The notes beneath the pieces were generated by a model. It worked only from the letters and a program-made list of their open reading frames with translations, made no database searches and was not told where the DNA came from. From CAZZEX01 sp964653285 (lineage in GTDB: Bacteria; Chloroflexota; Anaerolineae; B4-G1), in contig CAZZEX010000019.1 of the NCBI GenBank assembly GCA_964653285.1, positions 1 through 64,000 on the forward strand: a DNA stretch of 64,000 bases, in the 5' to 3' direction. The translations under genes and the position numbers were made by a program. Below, piece by piece: positions 54,801 to 61,492 of the stretch. The stretch's first letter is position 1. Each line of letters begins with the position of its first letter.

Positions 54801-55188
54801 TGGGGGAGGGGCCGGGGGTGGGGGCGGCCCGGCGAGCGACCGCCGGCCCCATCCGCTGCTGGGCCGCCACCGCAGCCCTCGCCCCTACCTGCTCGACGGC
54901 GTAGCGCGGCTACAGGAGATATGGAAGGCCATCCGCGCCGTGCCGGAGATGTCGGAGACACGGCTGGAAGCGGCGACCAGCCTCCTGGCACAGAAGTGGA
55001 AGGCCTGGCAACTGGCCGGCGCCGACAGCCCGCAGCGGAGCGCAGCCTGGGAATCCTACCACTGGCTGGTGAAAAAAGTGGTGGCCCGCGACTTTGGCGG
55101 TTCGGAAACCATTGAGGAGGCCATCCTGGACGGCGTTTTCTTCGACGCGGTGGAACTTTACCGGCACATCCTGAAACAGTCCCTGTGA
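51793..55188 (+). CDS. cas10: Cas10 large subunit, Csx11-like, with GGDD lost
   Basis: 1131 residues. N-terminal HD domain with His26-Asp27 (GGWLHDLGKL) and the family helix DVRLHQHAWGVAARLKAF; zinc ribbon Cys430/433/445/448 (CPVC, CKWC); a charged coiled-coil insert (about 555-640); and the second palm at about 800-890. There ASPNLLLAMLPADTALDVA occupies the place of the polymerase motif, so residues 808-811 are SPNL in place of GGDD. Csx11-type Cas10s have this region. Cyclic oligoadenylate synthesis is therefore unlikely, while HD-dependent DNA cutting may remain. Odd features: an EEEEEEE run near residue 58, a 27-residue tandem duplication (TLFITSPQDIAQ twice, about 500-535) and a proline/glycine insert from a C/G-run element (about 985-1015). 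Confidence 0.88.
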   Translation: MSENLLKQAQEWRDLVLLVELGGWLHDLGKLSSGFVLSKTDIAYSTAGEAQILLQAEEEEEEEAPASEETEKAEWYHEKVFTYDANHVTPDLRKALRRPLTGPSGWLDRKAILGSDRVGLEALVAEHHCRERDKKKRQEWWDSLTHFQHLLVRADGDDSGEDEYNAVGLFQREPVQVATVFGREKELASGGLEMLDDLRLALYPLLAKVLAEPGAPAAKRGELWKLLRKAMCHGLGKTQRAANDVRLHQHAWGVAARLKAFLLRDLLDRPSKKQDGTYEIRNNFRLLTVRWDAWATITPFARLSDVVGREVMLARLRKTLRRAVEEEYALGNRVYEDDDGVHFLVADLGDRSSDSSRSDQDWGEELKALVREMVNREMGGEVQPVVRLSPPTERVTDLVAHNDAARREVPLVGDPAWVEAWEGSSSGAVCPVCQRRPLVGERDLCKWCERWRGEGIRERLAQEGTVWTGEIAGKAGRVALLVARFDLERWLDGTMLHTLFITSPQDIAQRPEPRKRYPADASWYTLFITSPQDIAQGREAEDASTWDWAHLRSLFPHLDEGRAEVEQREVIERTVQEKKKQQKRLLKERERVQGHRQYIADDDRIPQERQAILLQQDDDRLAEVEEELEAISSDLAGLEPILARPLSPAGTLVGHLQSKPGQEKRVQALTADLRIRYDLAPEDAFLLALARKNPSASRLLRVWQTTQEFLKQQARGLGGMVEEQKRVVFTLQGKPRPGIYEAELPALGPTEVFVRPDGKAQTITRLSDEDARRLRQTRRLRLETGERGRKVTGVEPETYRPFQVITASPNLLLAMLPADTALDVANGMREAYAEEFGKVQGRLPFHVGLVFMDAHYPMFAALDTARRLAETFDRLAEKPIEATLTNLVGARPPRLYALTLHSDRFGSCTWHVPARRGDGETDWYHPYFLVREGEGLEERGMSLVGPAGRWVHVSQLRAGDRLALWPNLFDFLFLDTVSRRFEAQCPPSLPPNPGGEGLPSPRVGGGAGGGGGPASDRRPHPLLGRHRSPRPYLLDGVARLQEIWKAIRAVPEMSETRLEAATSLLAQKWKAWQLAGADSPQRSAAWESYHWLVKKVVARDFGGSETIEEAILDGVFFDAVELYRHILKQSL
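53289..53401. repeat. in-frame tandem duplication in cas10
   Basis: The segment encoding LFITSPQDIAQ occurs at about 53289 and again 81 nt (27 codons) later at 53370, with a few third-position changes. The intervening 16 residues (PEPRKRYPADASWYT) are charged. Confidence 0.75.
54748..54836. repeat. in-frame C-run/G-run elements in cas10
   Basis: Two adjacent units (cores CCCAACCCTGGGGGGG and CCCAGAGTTGGGGG) read as PPSLPPNPGGEGLPSPRV and GGGAGGGGG. They sit between LFLDTVSRRFEAQ and RRPHPLLGRH, in the C-terminal helical part of the protein. Confidence 0.75.
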
Positions 55189-55291
55189 GCACGTGGATTT
55201 CAGGACAGTAACCGATCAATCCGGTGGATGCTTCCCGTCACACTGGAACTGCTGACTGCTAACCGCTCACTGCTATGATAGGAGGTGAAAA
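55189..55291. other. short gap in the cas operon
   Basis: About 100 nt with a low-complexity ACTGCT/AACCGCTCACTGCT stretch, then the AGGAGG ribosome site for cmr4. It is the largest gap within the effector genes. No promoter is evident. Confidence 0.4.
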
Positions 55292-56338
55292 ATGACCAGT
55301 CGTGAGATTTACAGACAGAAGACTTACTACGGTCTGGCGTTGGACCCCATCCACGTGGGGACAGGGGGCTACCGCCTGGGCCAGGTAGACCTGACGGTGC
55401 TGCGCGAGCCGGGCACCCACCTGCCCAAAATCCCCGGCTCCAGCCTGGCCGGCACCGCCCGCGCCTACACCGCTATGGCCACGGACCACTACCGCCGTGA
55501 GCAGAAATACGATGCGGACGAGCAGAAAATCAAGTACGTCAGTTGCGCCGGCAAGGGCGGGGCGGACGGCTCCGAACACTGTGGCGAGATGGACTGCCCC
55601 GTCTGCGTCACCTACGGCTTCACCATCGGCCCGCAGAACCGCAGTTTCCACGGCCTGGCCCAATTCTACGACGCCCAGGTGCTCTTCTTCCCCGTCCACA
55701 GCATGGTCGGGCCGGTGTGGACGACCGCGCCCGGCGTCCTGGCCGAGGCCGGATACGACCTGCCCCCGAACCTGGCGCTGAGCGGCCACCAGGTGCGCGT
55801 CGCGAAGGGGTTGGTGCACCAGCCGGGAGACAACCGCCGCTGGGGGCTCAACCTGGGCTGGCTCTTCCTCGACGTGACCGGCGATGACCTGCCGGTGGAC
55901 GGTATCTGGCAGAAATTAAGCCTGCCAGACGCGCTCGGTGTGGCGAAGAAGCGGCTCGTGCTCGTCCCCGACGCCCTATTCAGCCTGGTGGTGGAAAACA
56001 ACCTGGAGGTGCGCACCTCCGTCTCGATTGACCCGGCCACCGGCGCTGCTGAAGACAAGGCACTCTTCACCTACGAGGCGCTCCCCCGCAGCACCCTGCT
56101 CCGCTTCCAGGTCGTCTACCACAATCCACAACATTACGTCTTCCCGGCGAAGGGGGACGGGAAGGTGAATCCCACGCCTTTCCCCCCTGACCGAGGTTGC
56201 GGCTGGGTGGAGACCAACGTCGAGAAAGGGCTGCGGCTGATGGAACACCTGGGCGTGGGCGGCATGAACACGCGCGGCTTCGGCCGGATGCGGGTGCTCG
56301 GCCTGTCGCAGGAAGACGCCGAAGGAGGTGCGAAGTGA
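55292..56338 (+). CDS. cmr4: Cmr4 (Cas7 backbone subunit)
   Basis: 348 residues. Cmr4 forms the helical backbone and cuts target RNA at 6-nt intervals. Family features are ALDPIHVGTGGYRLGQVDLT (the thumb loop; its Asp matches the catalytic Asp of Cmr4 orthologues), LPKIPGSSLAGTARA and LFFPVHSMVGPVWTTAP, and the C-terminal LGVGGMNTRGFGRM. An insert with SCAGKGGADGSEHCGEMDCPVC (split here across two cysteine groups) may bind zinc. AGGAGG before the ATG. The stop overlaps the next gene's GTG. Confidence 0.88.
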   Translation: MTSREIYRQKTYYGLALDPIHVGTGGYRLGQVDLTVLREPGTHLPKIPGSSLAGTARAYTAMATDHYRREQKYDADEQKIKYVSCAGKGGADGSEHCGEMDCPVCVTYGFTIGPQNRSFHGLAQFYDAQVLFFPVHSMVGPVWTTAPGVLAEAGYDLPPNLALSGHQVRVAKGLVHQPGDNRRWGLNLGWLFLDVTGDDLPVDGIWQKLSLPDALGVAKKRLVLVPDALFSLVVENNLEVRTSVSIDPATGAAEDKALFTYEALPRSTLLRFQVVYHNPQHYVFPAKGDGKVNPTPFPPDRGCGWVETNVEKGLRLMEHLGVGGMNTRGFGRMRVLGLSQEDAEGGAK

Positions 56339-56700
56339 ACGTGGAGACCAAATGTGCGCACTACGGCAGCCTCATCGTGGATCAGGCGACCGACCGGAAG
56401 AAAGTGGAGACAGTGACGCGCAACGCGCTGGGCGTCCTGCGCGAGGATGGCCTCTTCGCCTTCTACCTCTACCTGCAATACCGCAGTAAGGAAGGGGGCG
56501 GACTCGTGTGGAAGCAGGTCAAAGCCCTCTGGCAGGACTCGGCGGTCGGGCCGCTGATGAGCGGCGACGGCAATGACCAGCAGACCGACCGGGAGCAGGT
56601 CATCGCGCTGACGGGAGACCTGAACGACCTCCTGCTGGCCCGCGAGGTGGCCGAACGGGCGCTCGTCTACGCCCTCTATGGCCTGCGGGCGGGAGGGTGA
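56335..56700 (+). CDS. Cmr5-like small subunit (Cas11)
   Basis: 121 residues, all helical by appearance (KKVETVTRNALGVLREDGLF, EVAERALVYALYGLRAGG), with an N-terminal AHYGSLIVDQATDRKK stretch. Size, helical make-up and position between cmr4 and the Cas5-like gene fit Cmr5/Cas11, which lines the inner filament. Sequence similarity to named Cmr5 proteins is not strong by eye. GTG start at 56335 overlapping the cmr4 stop, with GGAGG 6-7 nt upstream. Confidence 0.65.
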   Translation: MNVETKCAHYGSLIVDQATDRKKVETVTRNALGVLREDGLFAFYLYLQYRSKEGGGLVWKQVKALWQDSAVGPLMSGDGNDQQTDREQVIALTGDLNDLLLAREVAERALVYALYGLRAGG

Positions 56701-56703
56701 GCG

Positions 56704-57687
56704 ATGACCTGGGAAGCGTATACGCTAACTTACCAGGCGCAGTCCCCTGTGTCGCTGGGGGCCTATCGTTTCGGCTTCATCCAGCGCACCCGCTACTACG
56801 CCCCCGGCTGGACACTCTGGGGAGCCATCACCGCCCAACTGACCCGTGCCGCCCTCTCTCGGGCCACTGGTGACGACTATGAGACCATGGGCCGCTTCGT
56901 CGCCGCTAACCTCCCCACCTCCTACGCCTACGTCCTGGTAGACGGGGAGCCAGCCTGGCCCCACTACGATGAGCAAGGGCAACTCTGCTACGGCCCCCTC
57001 ACCGCCGCCGAGTTCGAATCCCGCTTCGTCGCCTCCTACGGCCAGACGGCCGTCGCGCCGGGGACGCTGACCGCCCATACCGGCACGCTGCACGAGACGG
57101 AGATGTTGAGCGCCCGCGACCATCTGAGCGGTGAGCCGGTGCACTGGCAGGTCACCCTCTACGTGTGCCAACCCTGGCAGACTCCCTTCCCCCCCCAAGT
57201 TGGGGGGGACCGAGGGGGGGCAGCCTTCCACCCCCAAGTTGGGGGGGACCGAGGGGGGGCAGCCTTCCCCCCCAGAGTTGGGGGGGACCGAGGGGGGGCG
57301 GAATGGGAACCCACGGTGCCGGAGGTCCTGGACTCCCTGAAGATCCTGACCCTCGGGGCGGACCGGGGCTACGGCTTCGGGCGGCTGAGGCAGGTGAAGA
57401 AGGAAGTACCGAAGGAGGCCGGCGACGGCCCCTGGCCCCGGCCCCTCGACTGGGACGGCAGCCGCACGCTGCGGGCCCACCTGCCGCTGGGGGCCTTGCC
57501 GGGGAGACGCGTGCGCGGGCGGGCGGAGCCGATCTCCCGCCGCCTGTGGCAGAATGACCCCGCCGAAGGCCCCTGGGGGCCGGGCCAGCGACGGGAGGTA
57601 CACCTCCTCTACGCCCCGGGCAGCCGCGTGAAAGAACCCGGATGGCAACCGGCCGTGGGGCCGCTGGGCATCTGGCTGGGGTACTGA
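56704..57687 (+). CDS. Cas5-like RAMP protein (Cmr3 position)
   Basis: 327 residues. The start (YTLTYQAQSPVSLGAYRFGF, GWTLWGAITAQLTRA) and the glycine-rich LTLGADRGYGFGRLRQV near residue 220 are RAMP features. As the only Cas5 candidate it probably binds the crRNA 5' tag, the role of Cmr3. Residues about 160-199 are three 13-residue repeats (PQVGGDRGGAAF type) encoded by C/G-run elements of 39-nt period. Coupled to the small-subunit gene, 3 nt upstream, with GGGAGG as ribosome site. Confidence 0.7.
   Translation: MTWEAYTLTYQAQSPVSLGAYRFGFIQRTRYYAPGWTLWGAITAQLTRAALSRATGDDYETMGRFVAANLPTSYAYVLVDGEPAWPHYDEQGQLCYGPLTAAEFESRFVASYGQTAVAPGTLTAHTGTLHETEMLSARDHLSGEPVHWQVTLYVCQPWQTPFPPQVGGDRGGAAFHPQVGGDRGGAAFPPRVGGDRGGAEWEPTVPEVLDSLKILTLGADRGYGFGRLRQVKKEVPKEAGDGPWPRPLDWDGSRTLRAHLPLGALPGRRVRGRAEPISRRLWQNDPAEGPWGPGQRREVHLLYAPGSRVKEPGWQPAVGPLGIWLGY
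57183..57300. repeat. three tandem 39-nt C-run/G-run units in the Cas5-like gene
   Basis: Cores AAGTTGGGGGGGACCGAGG at about 57197 and 57236, and GAGTTGGGGGGGACCGAGG at about 57275. Period 39 nt (13 codons). Almost identical units imply recent expansion. Confidence 0.85.
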
Positions 57688-57695
57688 GGTAAAAC

Positions 57696-58910
57696 ATGCT
57701 CCCCCACACGGAACCCGGACAGACACGGCGTGAGGCCCGCGACAGTCTCTTCGCCCTCCTCGTCGGCGCTGTCGCGCTGGGCGCGGCTCTGGAGATGTTG
57801 ATCAATCTCTTGCAATCGCCCTCCCCGGCGAGCCTGTCCTGGTGGATCTGTCTGATCGGGACAGTGCTCGCCGGCCCCTTCCTCGTCTACTGGGCCATCG
57901 TCCGGGATGACCGGCGCATCGGGCGGATCGAGACGCGGATCGAGTTCCTCCTGCCCTACGTCGTGGGAGAGCGAAGCCGGCGGGTGGACGTGGGCGTGCG
58001 CCGCTCCTACGCCGTCACTACCGAAGCCCGCGCCGCCTGGAGAGCACACACAGGGCCGGGCAAGTCCGCCGGGAATGTCCTCTCGCGCCGGCTACGGGAG
58101 ACAGAGGACCCCTTGCCGAAGCAGATTACACCCGAGCACATGGCGCTGGTGCGGCACCTCCTCGTCCTCTACCTGGCCCGCTTCGGACGACGGACGGGGC
58201 CGCAGAAGAGACTCCACGGCTGGCTGCGCCTGGACCTTCCACTGGCGGAGGTGGCGTGGGAGGAACTGCCGTCGCCGGTGCGCGACAATCCCTTCAGCCG
58301 GGCCATCGGGAAGGCCCGCCCCGATGGGTTACTCCTCCTGCAGGGGACGCAGGTGGAAGCCTTCGAGCGCGGCGAGGTGCTCTTGCGCCTGGCCTGGCAT
58401 CCCCAATCCGGCGGCCTGCTCCGCCGGCTGCTGGCGCTGGGCCCCTACCGCCCCGGCGGAGAGGTCGCCGTGCGCTGGCTGGGCCCCCTCTCCGCCGTGC
58501 GCCCCTACGACAAACGATACGAACACCTCACAGCCCGCCTCCAGGCGGCGGGGGATGAGGTCTGGGTGCTCAGTACCCGGCTGGTGGTGGAGGTAGAGAG
58601 TCGCTGGAACGCGCTCGACAGAGTGGCCCGCTTCCGTGACTGGGGCACCGCCCTGGCGCTCTACCTCCAGGAGCAGGTGGACTACTGGACCTGGCACGAG
58701 CGCTACCTGGAGCGCACGCTGGACGATCTGGACTGGAAGATCGGCTGGATCACCAAAGGGGAGGAGCCGGGATTGGCGGCGCGGCTGCGGCGGCTGGACG
58801 AGCGGCTGGCGCGACTGGAGGCACACCTCCGGCCCGACGAGCCACCACAGGGAAGGGGCGACGGAGCCTGGCTGAGCGGCAGCGCGGGGTGCGACGAAGT
58901 GGGGGGGTAG
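57696..58910 (+). CDS. two-helix membrane protein of unknown function in the cas operon
   Basis: 404 residues. Two membrane helices near the N-terminus (about 17-39, LFALLVGAVALGAALEMLI; about 49-69, WICLIGTVLAGPFLVYWAIV) form a hairpin. A large soluble region follows (about 70-340) with no domain I recognise, then a basic coiled coil (about 345-380, LAARLRRLDERLARLEAHL). It lies 8 nt after the Cas5-like gene and before cas6, on the same strand. Unlike CorA-type proteins of other type III loci it has its helices at the N-terminus and no visible GMN motif. No CARF, HEPN or nuclease motif is evident. The last residues (CDEVGG) come from the 93-bp repeat, so the original C-terminus may have been replaced. 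Confidence 0.7.
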   Translation: MLPHTEPGQTRREARDSLFALLVGAVALGAALEMLINLLQSPSPASLSWWICLIGTVLAGPFLVYWAIVRDDRRIGRIETRIEFLLPYVVGERSRRVDVGVRRSYAVTTEARAAWRAHTGPGKSAGNVLSRRLRETEDPLPKQITPEHMALVRHLLVLYLARFGRRTGPQKRLHGWLRLDLPLAEVAWEELPSPVRDNPFSRAIGKARPDGLLLLQGTQVEAFERGEVLLRLAWHPQSGGLLRRLLALGPYRPGGEVAVRWLGPLSAVRPYDKRYEHLTARLQAAGDEVWVLSTRLVVEVESRWNALDRVARFRDWGTALALYLQEQVDYWTWHERYLERTLDDLDWKIGWITKGEEPGLAARLRRLDERLARLEAHLRPDEPPQGRGDGAWLSGSAGCDEVGG

Positions 58911-58980
58911 GTGGCCTTCTGGAGGTCGTCGCAGTGAGGGGTCGGGGTGCCCCCATATATGGCGGTTGAGAGGCCGTTAT
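58888..58980. repeat. 93-bp direct repeat, left copy, before cas6
   Basis: Identical base for base to 61193-61285. It begins GGTGCGACGAAGTGGGGGGG and contains an 8-bp inverted pair (TGCGACGA ... TCGTCGCA). It supplies the stop codon of the membrane-protein gene. Confidence 0.95.
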
Positions 58981-58992
58981 ACCGAGTAAAAC

Positions 58993-59814
58993 GTGAAACG
59001 TGATCCCAAAATATTGGCAGCCGTCGTCAACCTGCAGGCGTGCCAGGCCGGCCATCTGGAGGGAGCCACAGGCCGCGCCGTGCACGGCTTCTGGTTCTCC
59101 CAATGGGAAAGGCTCGCCCCAGCCGTGGCCGACCGCCTCCACCAACCCAACCAGGTGCAGCCCTTCACCCTCTCACCGCTGCTGGGACTGCCCCACCCGC
59201 GGAAGGGGAAGCGGGAGACGACGCCCGGCACGCCAGCCTGGTTCCGCGTGACCACGCTCCAGGAGGAACTCTCCCGTCGCCTGGAGGAAGTGTGGCTGCC
59301 AGGATTGCCGCCGCAGGTCACTCTCTCCGGCCTGCGCTGGCGGGTGACCGGCTACACCACTGCGACGGAGGAGCACCCCTGGGCCGGGCGGGCCGACCCC
59401 CAGGCGCTGGCCGAGGCCCACCTGCTCAGGCGGGATCCGCCAGCCTGCTGGCGGCTGGAATTCGCCACGCCGACCGCCTTTCACGGCGGCGGGGGACACC
59501 TGCCTTTCCCCCTGCCCGACGCACTCGTGCGCTCCTGGCTGCGTCGCTGGCAGGCCCTCGGCCCGGTGCGGCTGCCGGAGGATATGCCGGAGCGGGCCCG
59601 GCGGGGGCTGATGGTGAGCGCCTATACCCTCAAGACGGTCCCCTGGCGAGACAGCCGGCGGGTGGTCATCGGCTGCGTGGGCTGGATGACGCTGCGGGCG
59701 TCGGGGTTGAGGAAGGGGGAACAGGCAGCGCTCGACCTGCTGGCCGCCTACGCTTTCTACGCCGGAAGTGGCCACCACACGACCCAGGGGATGGGGATGA
59801 CGCGGAGAAGGTGA
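58993..59814 (+). CDS. cas6: Cas6 crRNA-processing endoribonuclease
   Basis: 273 residues. Double-ferredoxin fold: the N-terminal strand-helix with a conserved His region (GRAVHGFWFSQW) and, near the end, the glycine-rich loop AFYAGSGHHTTQGMGMTRR typical of Cas6. A central segment (LEFATPTAFHGGGGHLPFPL) also matches the family. It cuts array transcripts within repeats. GTG start without a strong ribosome site, 12 nt after the 93-bp repeat, so expression may depend on a promoter in or near that repeat. Confidence 0.88.
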   Translation: MKRDPKILAAVVNLQACQAGHLEGATGRAVHGFWFSQWERLAPAVADRLHQPNQVQPFTLSPLLGLPHPRKGKRETTPGTPAWFRVTTLQEELSRRLEEVWLPGLPPQVTLSGLRWRVTGYTTATEEHPWAGRADPQALAEAHLLRRDPPACWRLEFATPTAFHGGGGHLPFPLPDALVRSWLRRWQALGPVRLPEDMPERARRGLMVSAYTLKTVPWRDSRRVVIGCVGWMTLRASGLRKGEQAALDLLAAYAFYAGSGHHTTQGMGMTRRR

Positions 59815-59864
59815 AGCGTGAAACGTGAGACCGATAGCGCAGATACGAGCAGGGAGGGCCTGCA

Positions 59865-60860
59865 ATGCCAACTCTTTACGTGGTGGAGCCGGGGGCACGG
59901 ATAGAGAAGGAGTACCACCGGCTGCTGGTGACCAAAGGGGACGACGTGTTATTGCGTGTGCCGCTGCGCCACGTCACCCAGGTCGTGCTCGTGGGACGGG
60001 TGGGGGTGACGACGCCAGCGCTGCACGCGCTGCTGCGGGCCGAAGTATCGCTCCTGCTCGTGCGGCGGACGGGGAAGTTGACCGGGCGCTTGCTCCCGCC
60101 TACGTTGCGCAACCTGCCCTTGCGCCAGGCGCAGTACCGGCGCAACGATGAGCCGCGCTTCTGCCTCGAGGTAGCGCAGGCCATCGTGACCGGCAAACTG
60201 CGCAACCAGCGCGTCCTGGCCCTGCGCATCCTGCGCCACCGGCCGGAGGCCGACCGTACCCCGCTGGAGGCCCTCTACGCCGCTGAGGAGCAGGTCGCCG
60301 GGGCGTCCAACCTGGATACGTTGCTGGGGTTCGAGGGGAGCGGCGCACGGGCCTACTTCGCCATCTATCAGCAGGCCTTTGACCCCACCTGGGGCTTCAC
60401 ACGTCGCGTCCGCCGCCCGCCCGGCGACCCCATCAACGCTTTGCTGAGCCTGGGCTACACGCTGCTGGGACACGCGCTGATGACAGCCCTGGAAGCCGCC
60501 GGACTGGACCCCTACCTGGGGTTCTTTCACGCCGAGAAGTACGGCCGCCCGGCGCTGGCGCTGGACCTGGTGGAGGAGTTCCGGGCCCCCTTCGTGGATT
60601 CGCTCGTGATGGTGCTCGTCAACCGGCGTATGTTACAGATGGACGACTTTCGTCCTGGCCGGGAAGGGGGCATCTACCTGGAGGACCGCTCTCTGCGCCT
60701 CTTCCTGCACGAGTTCGGCGACCGGCTGGAGAGCGAGGTGACGCCAGCCGGCCTGGGACGTGCCTTGAGTTATCGCAAGATCTTCGAGGTACAGGCCCGC
60801 CGCATGGCCAACGTTATCCTGGGGAAGGCGGAGACCTATCGCCCTTTCCAGGCCCGCTGA
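59865..60860 (+). CDS. cas1: Cas1 integrase
   Basis: 331 residues. Cas1 integrates new spacers with Cas2. The metal-binding residues are present: Glu in GFEGSGARAYF, His in GFFHAEKYGRPALALDLVEE with the nearby acidic residues. N-terminal beta domain (LYVVEPGARIEKEYHRLLV, VVLVGRVGVTTPAL) and the C-terminal helical domain are complete. GGGAGGG before the ATG. In a cas6-cas1-cas2 block bounded by 93-bp repeats. Confidence 0.96.
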   Translation: MPTLYVVEPGARIEKEYHRLLVTKGDDVLLRVPLRHVTQVVLVGRVGVTTPALHALLRAEVSLLLVRRTGKLTGRLLPPTLRNLPLRQAQYRRNDEPRFCLEVAQAIVTGKLRNQRVLALRILRHRPEADRTPLEALYAAEEQVAGASNLDTLLGFEGSGARAYFAIYQQAFDPTWGFTRRVRRPPGDPINALLSLGYTLLGHALMTALEAAGLDPYLGFFHAEKYGRPALALDLVEEFRAPFVDSLVMVLVNRRMLQMDDFRPGREGGIYLEDRSLRLFLHEFGDRLESEVTPAGLGRALSYRKIFEVQARRMANVILGKAETYRPFQAR

Positions 60861-60901
60861 AGGGGGATAGGGAGGCAAGGAGACAAGGAGGGAGGTGAAG
60901 C

Positions 60902-61192
60902 GTGGCACGGGAACAGTTCGTCTTGATCGTCTACGACATCAGCAACGACCGGCGGCGGACGAGGCTGCACAACGTGCTACTTGACTTTGGGACGCCAGTG
61001 CAGTATAGTGTATTTGAGTGCTTCCTGGACGAGAAGGGACTGGTACGGATGAAGAAAGCGGTGATGAAGGTCATCCGCCCGCGCGTGGACCGGGTGCGTT
61101 TCTACTACCTCTGCCGCACCTGCGTGGAGCGCACGGAGGTGACGAGCGGGGTGGAAGTCCTGAGCGCAGAGCCGGCCACGCTTGTCGTCTGA
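60902..61192 (+). CDS. cas2: Cas2
   Basis: 96 residues. Ferredoxin-like Cas2: FVLIVYDISNDRRRTRLHNV with the conserved Asp, then LDFGTPVQYSVFECFL. Partner of Cas1 in spacer acquisition. GTG start with GGGAGG. Its stop codon abuts the right copy of the 93-bp repeat. Confidence 0.96.
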   Translation: MAREQFVLIVYDISNDRRRTRLHNVLLDFGTPVQYSVFECFLDEKGLVRMKKAVMKVIRPRVDRVRFYYLCRTCVERTEVTSGVEVLSAEPATLVV

Positions 61193-61285
61193 GGTGCGAC
61201 GAAGTGGGGGGGTAGGTGGCCTTCTGGAGGTCGTCGCAGTGAGGGGTCGGGGTGCCCCCATATATGGCGGTTGAGAGGCCGTTAT
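61193..61285. repeat. 93-bp direct repeat, right copy, after cas2
   Basis: Exact copy of 58888-58980, beginning at the first base after the cas2 stop. It forms the first third of the presumed leader. Confidence 0.95.
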
Positions 61286-61492
61286 CAGGCCCTGGGGAGG
61301 CCCAAAGCGCGACGATCTCCCCCTTCTGGAGGGGATAGGAGATCGTCGCACTGGTGGAGCGGAGGCCGTGGAGGGCCTGCGCAAGCCGAAAAGCAGTCCG
61401 AACAGCCCGTTTTGAGGCGTAGGAGGAGCAAAAATGGTCATTCGGAAGCCAGGTTGGAAGTGGATAAGGAGGGTGAGGGGCAAGATGTGGCG
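61286..61492 (+). promoter_or_regulatory. presumed CRISPR leader
   Basis: About 200 nt between the 93-bp repeat and the first array repeat, on the cas2 side. Contains a 12-bp perfect hairpin (GCGACGATCTCC at 61309-61320 with its complement at 61338-61349, 17-nt loop). It is not AT-rich as many leaders are. Orientation is inferred from the GAAAC repeat end and the adjacent cas1-cas2. Confidence 0.5.

Noticed and set aside
57696..58910. CorA-type or CARF-type effector identity for the operon membrane protein
   Set aside because: Helices are N-terminal, no GMN motif, and no CARF-like Rossmann pattern is visible.
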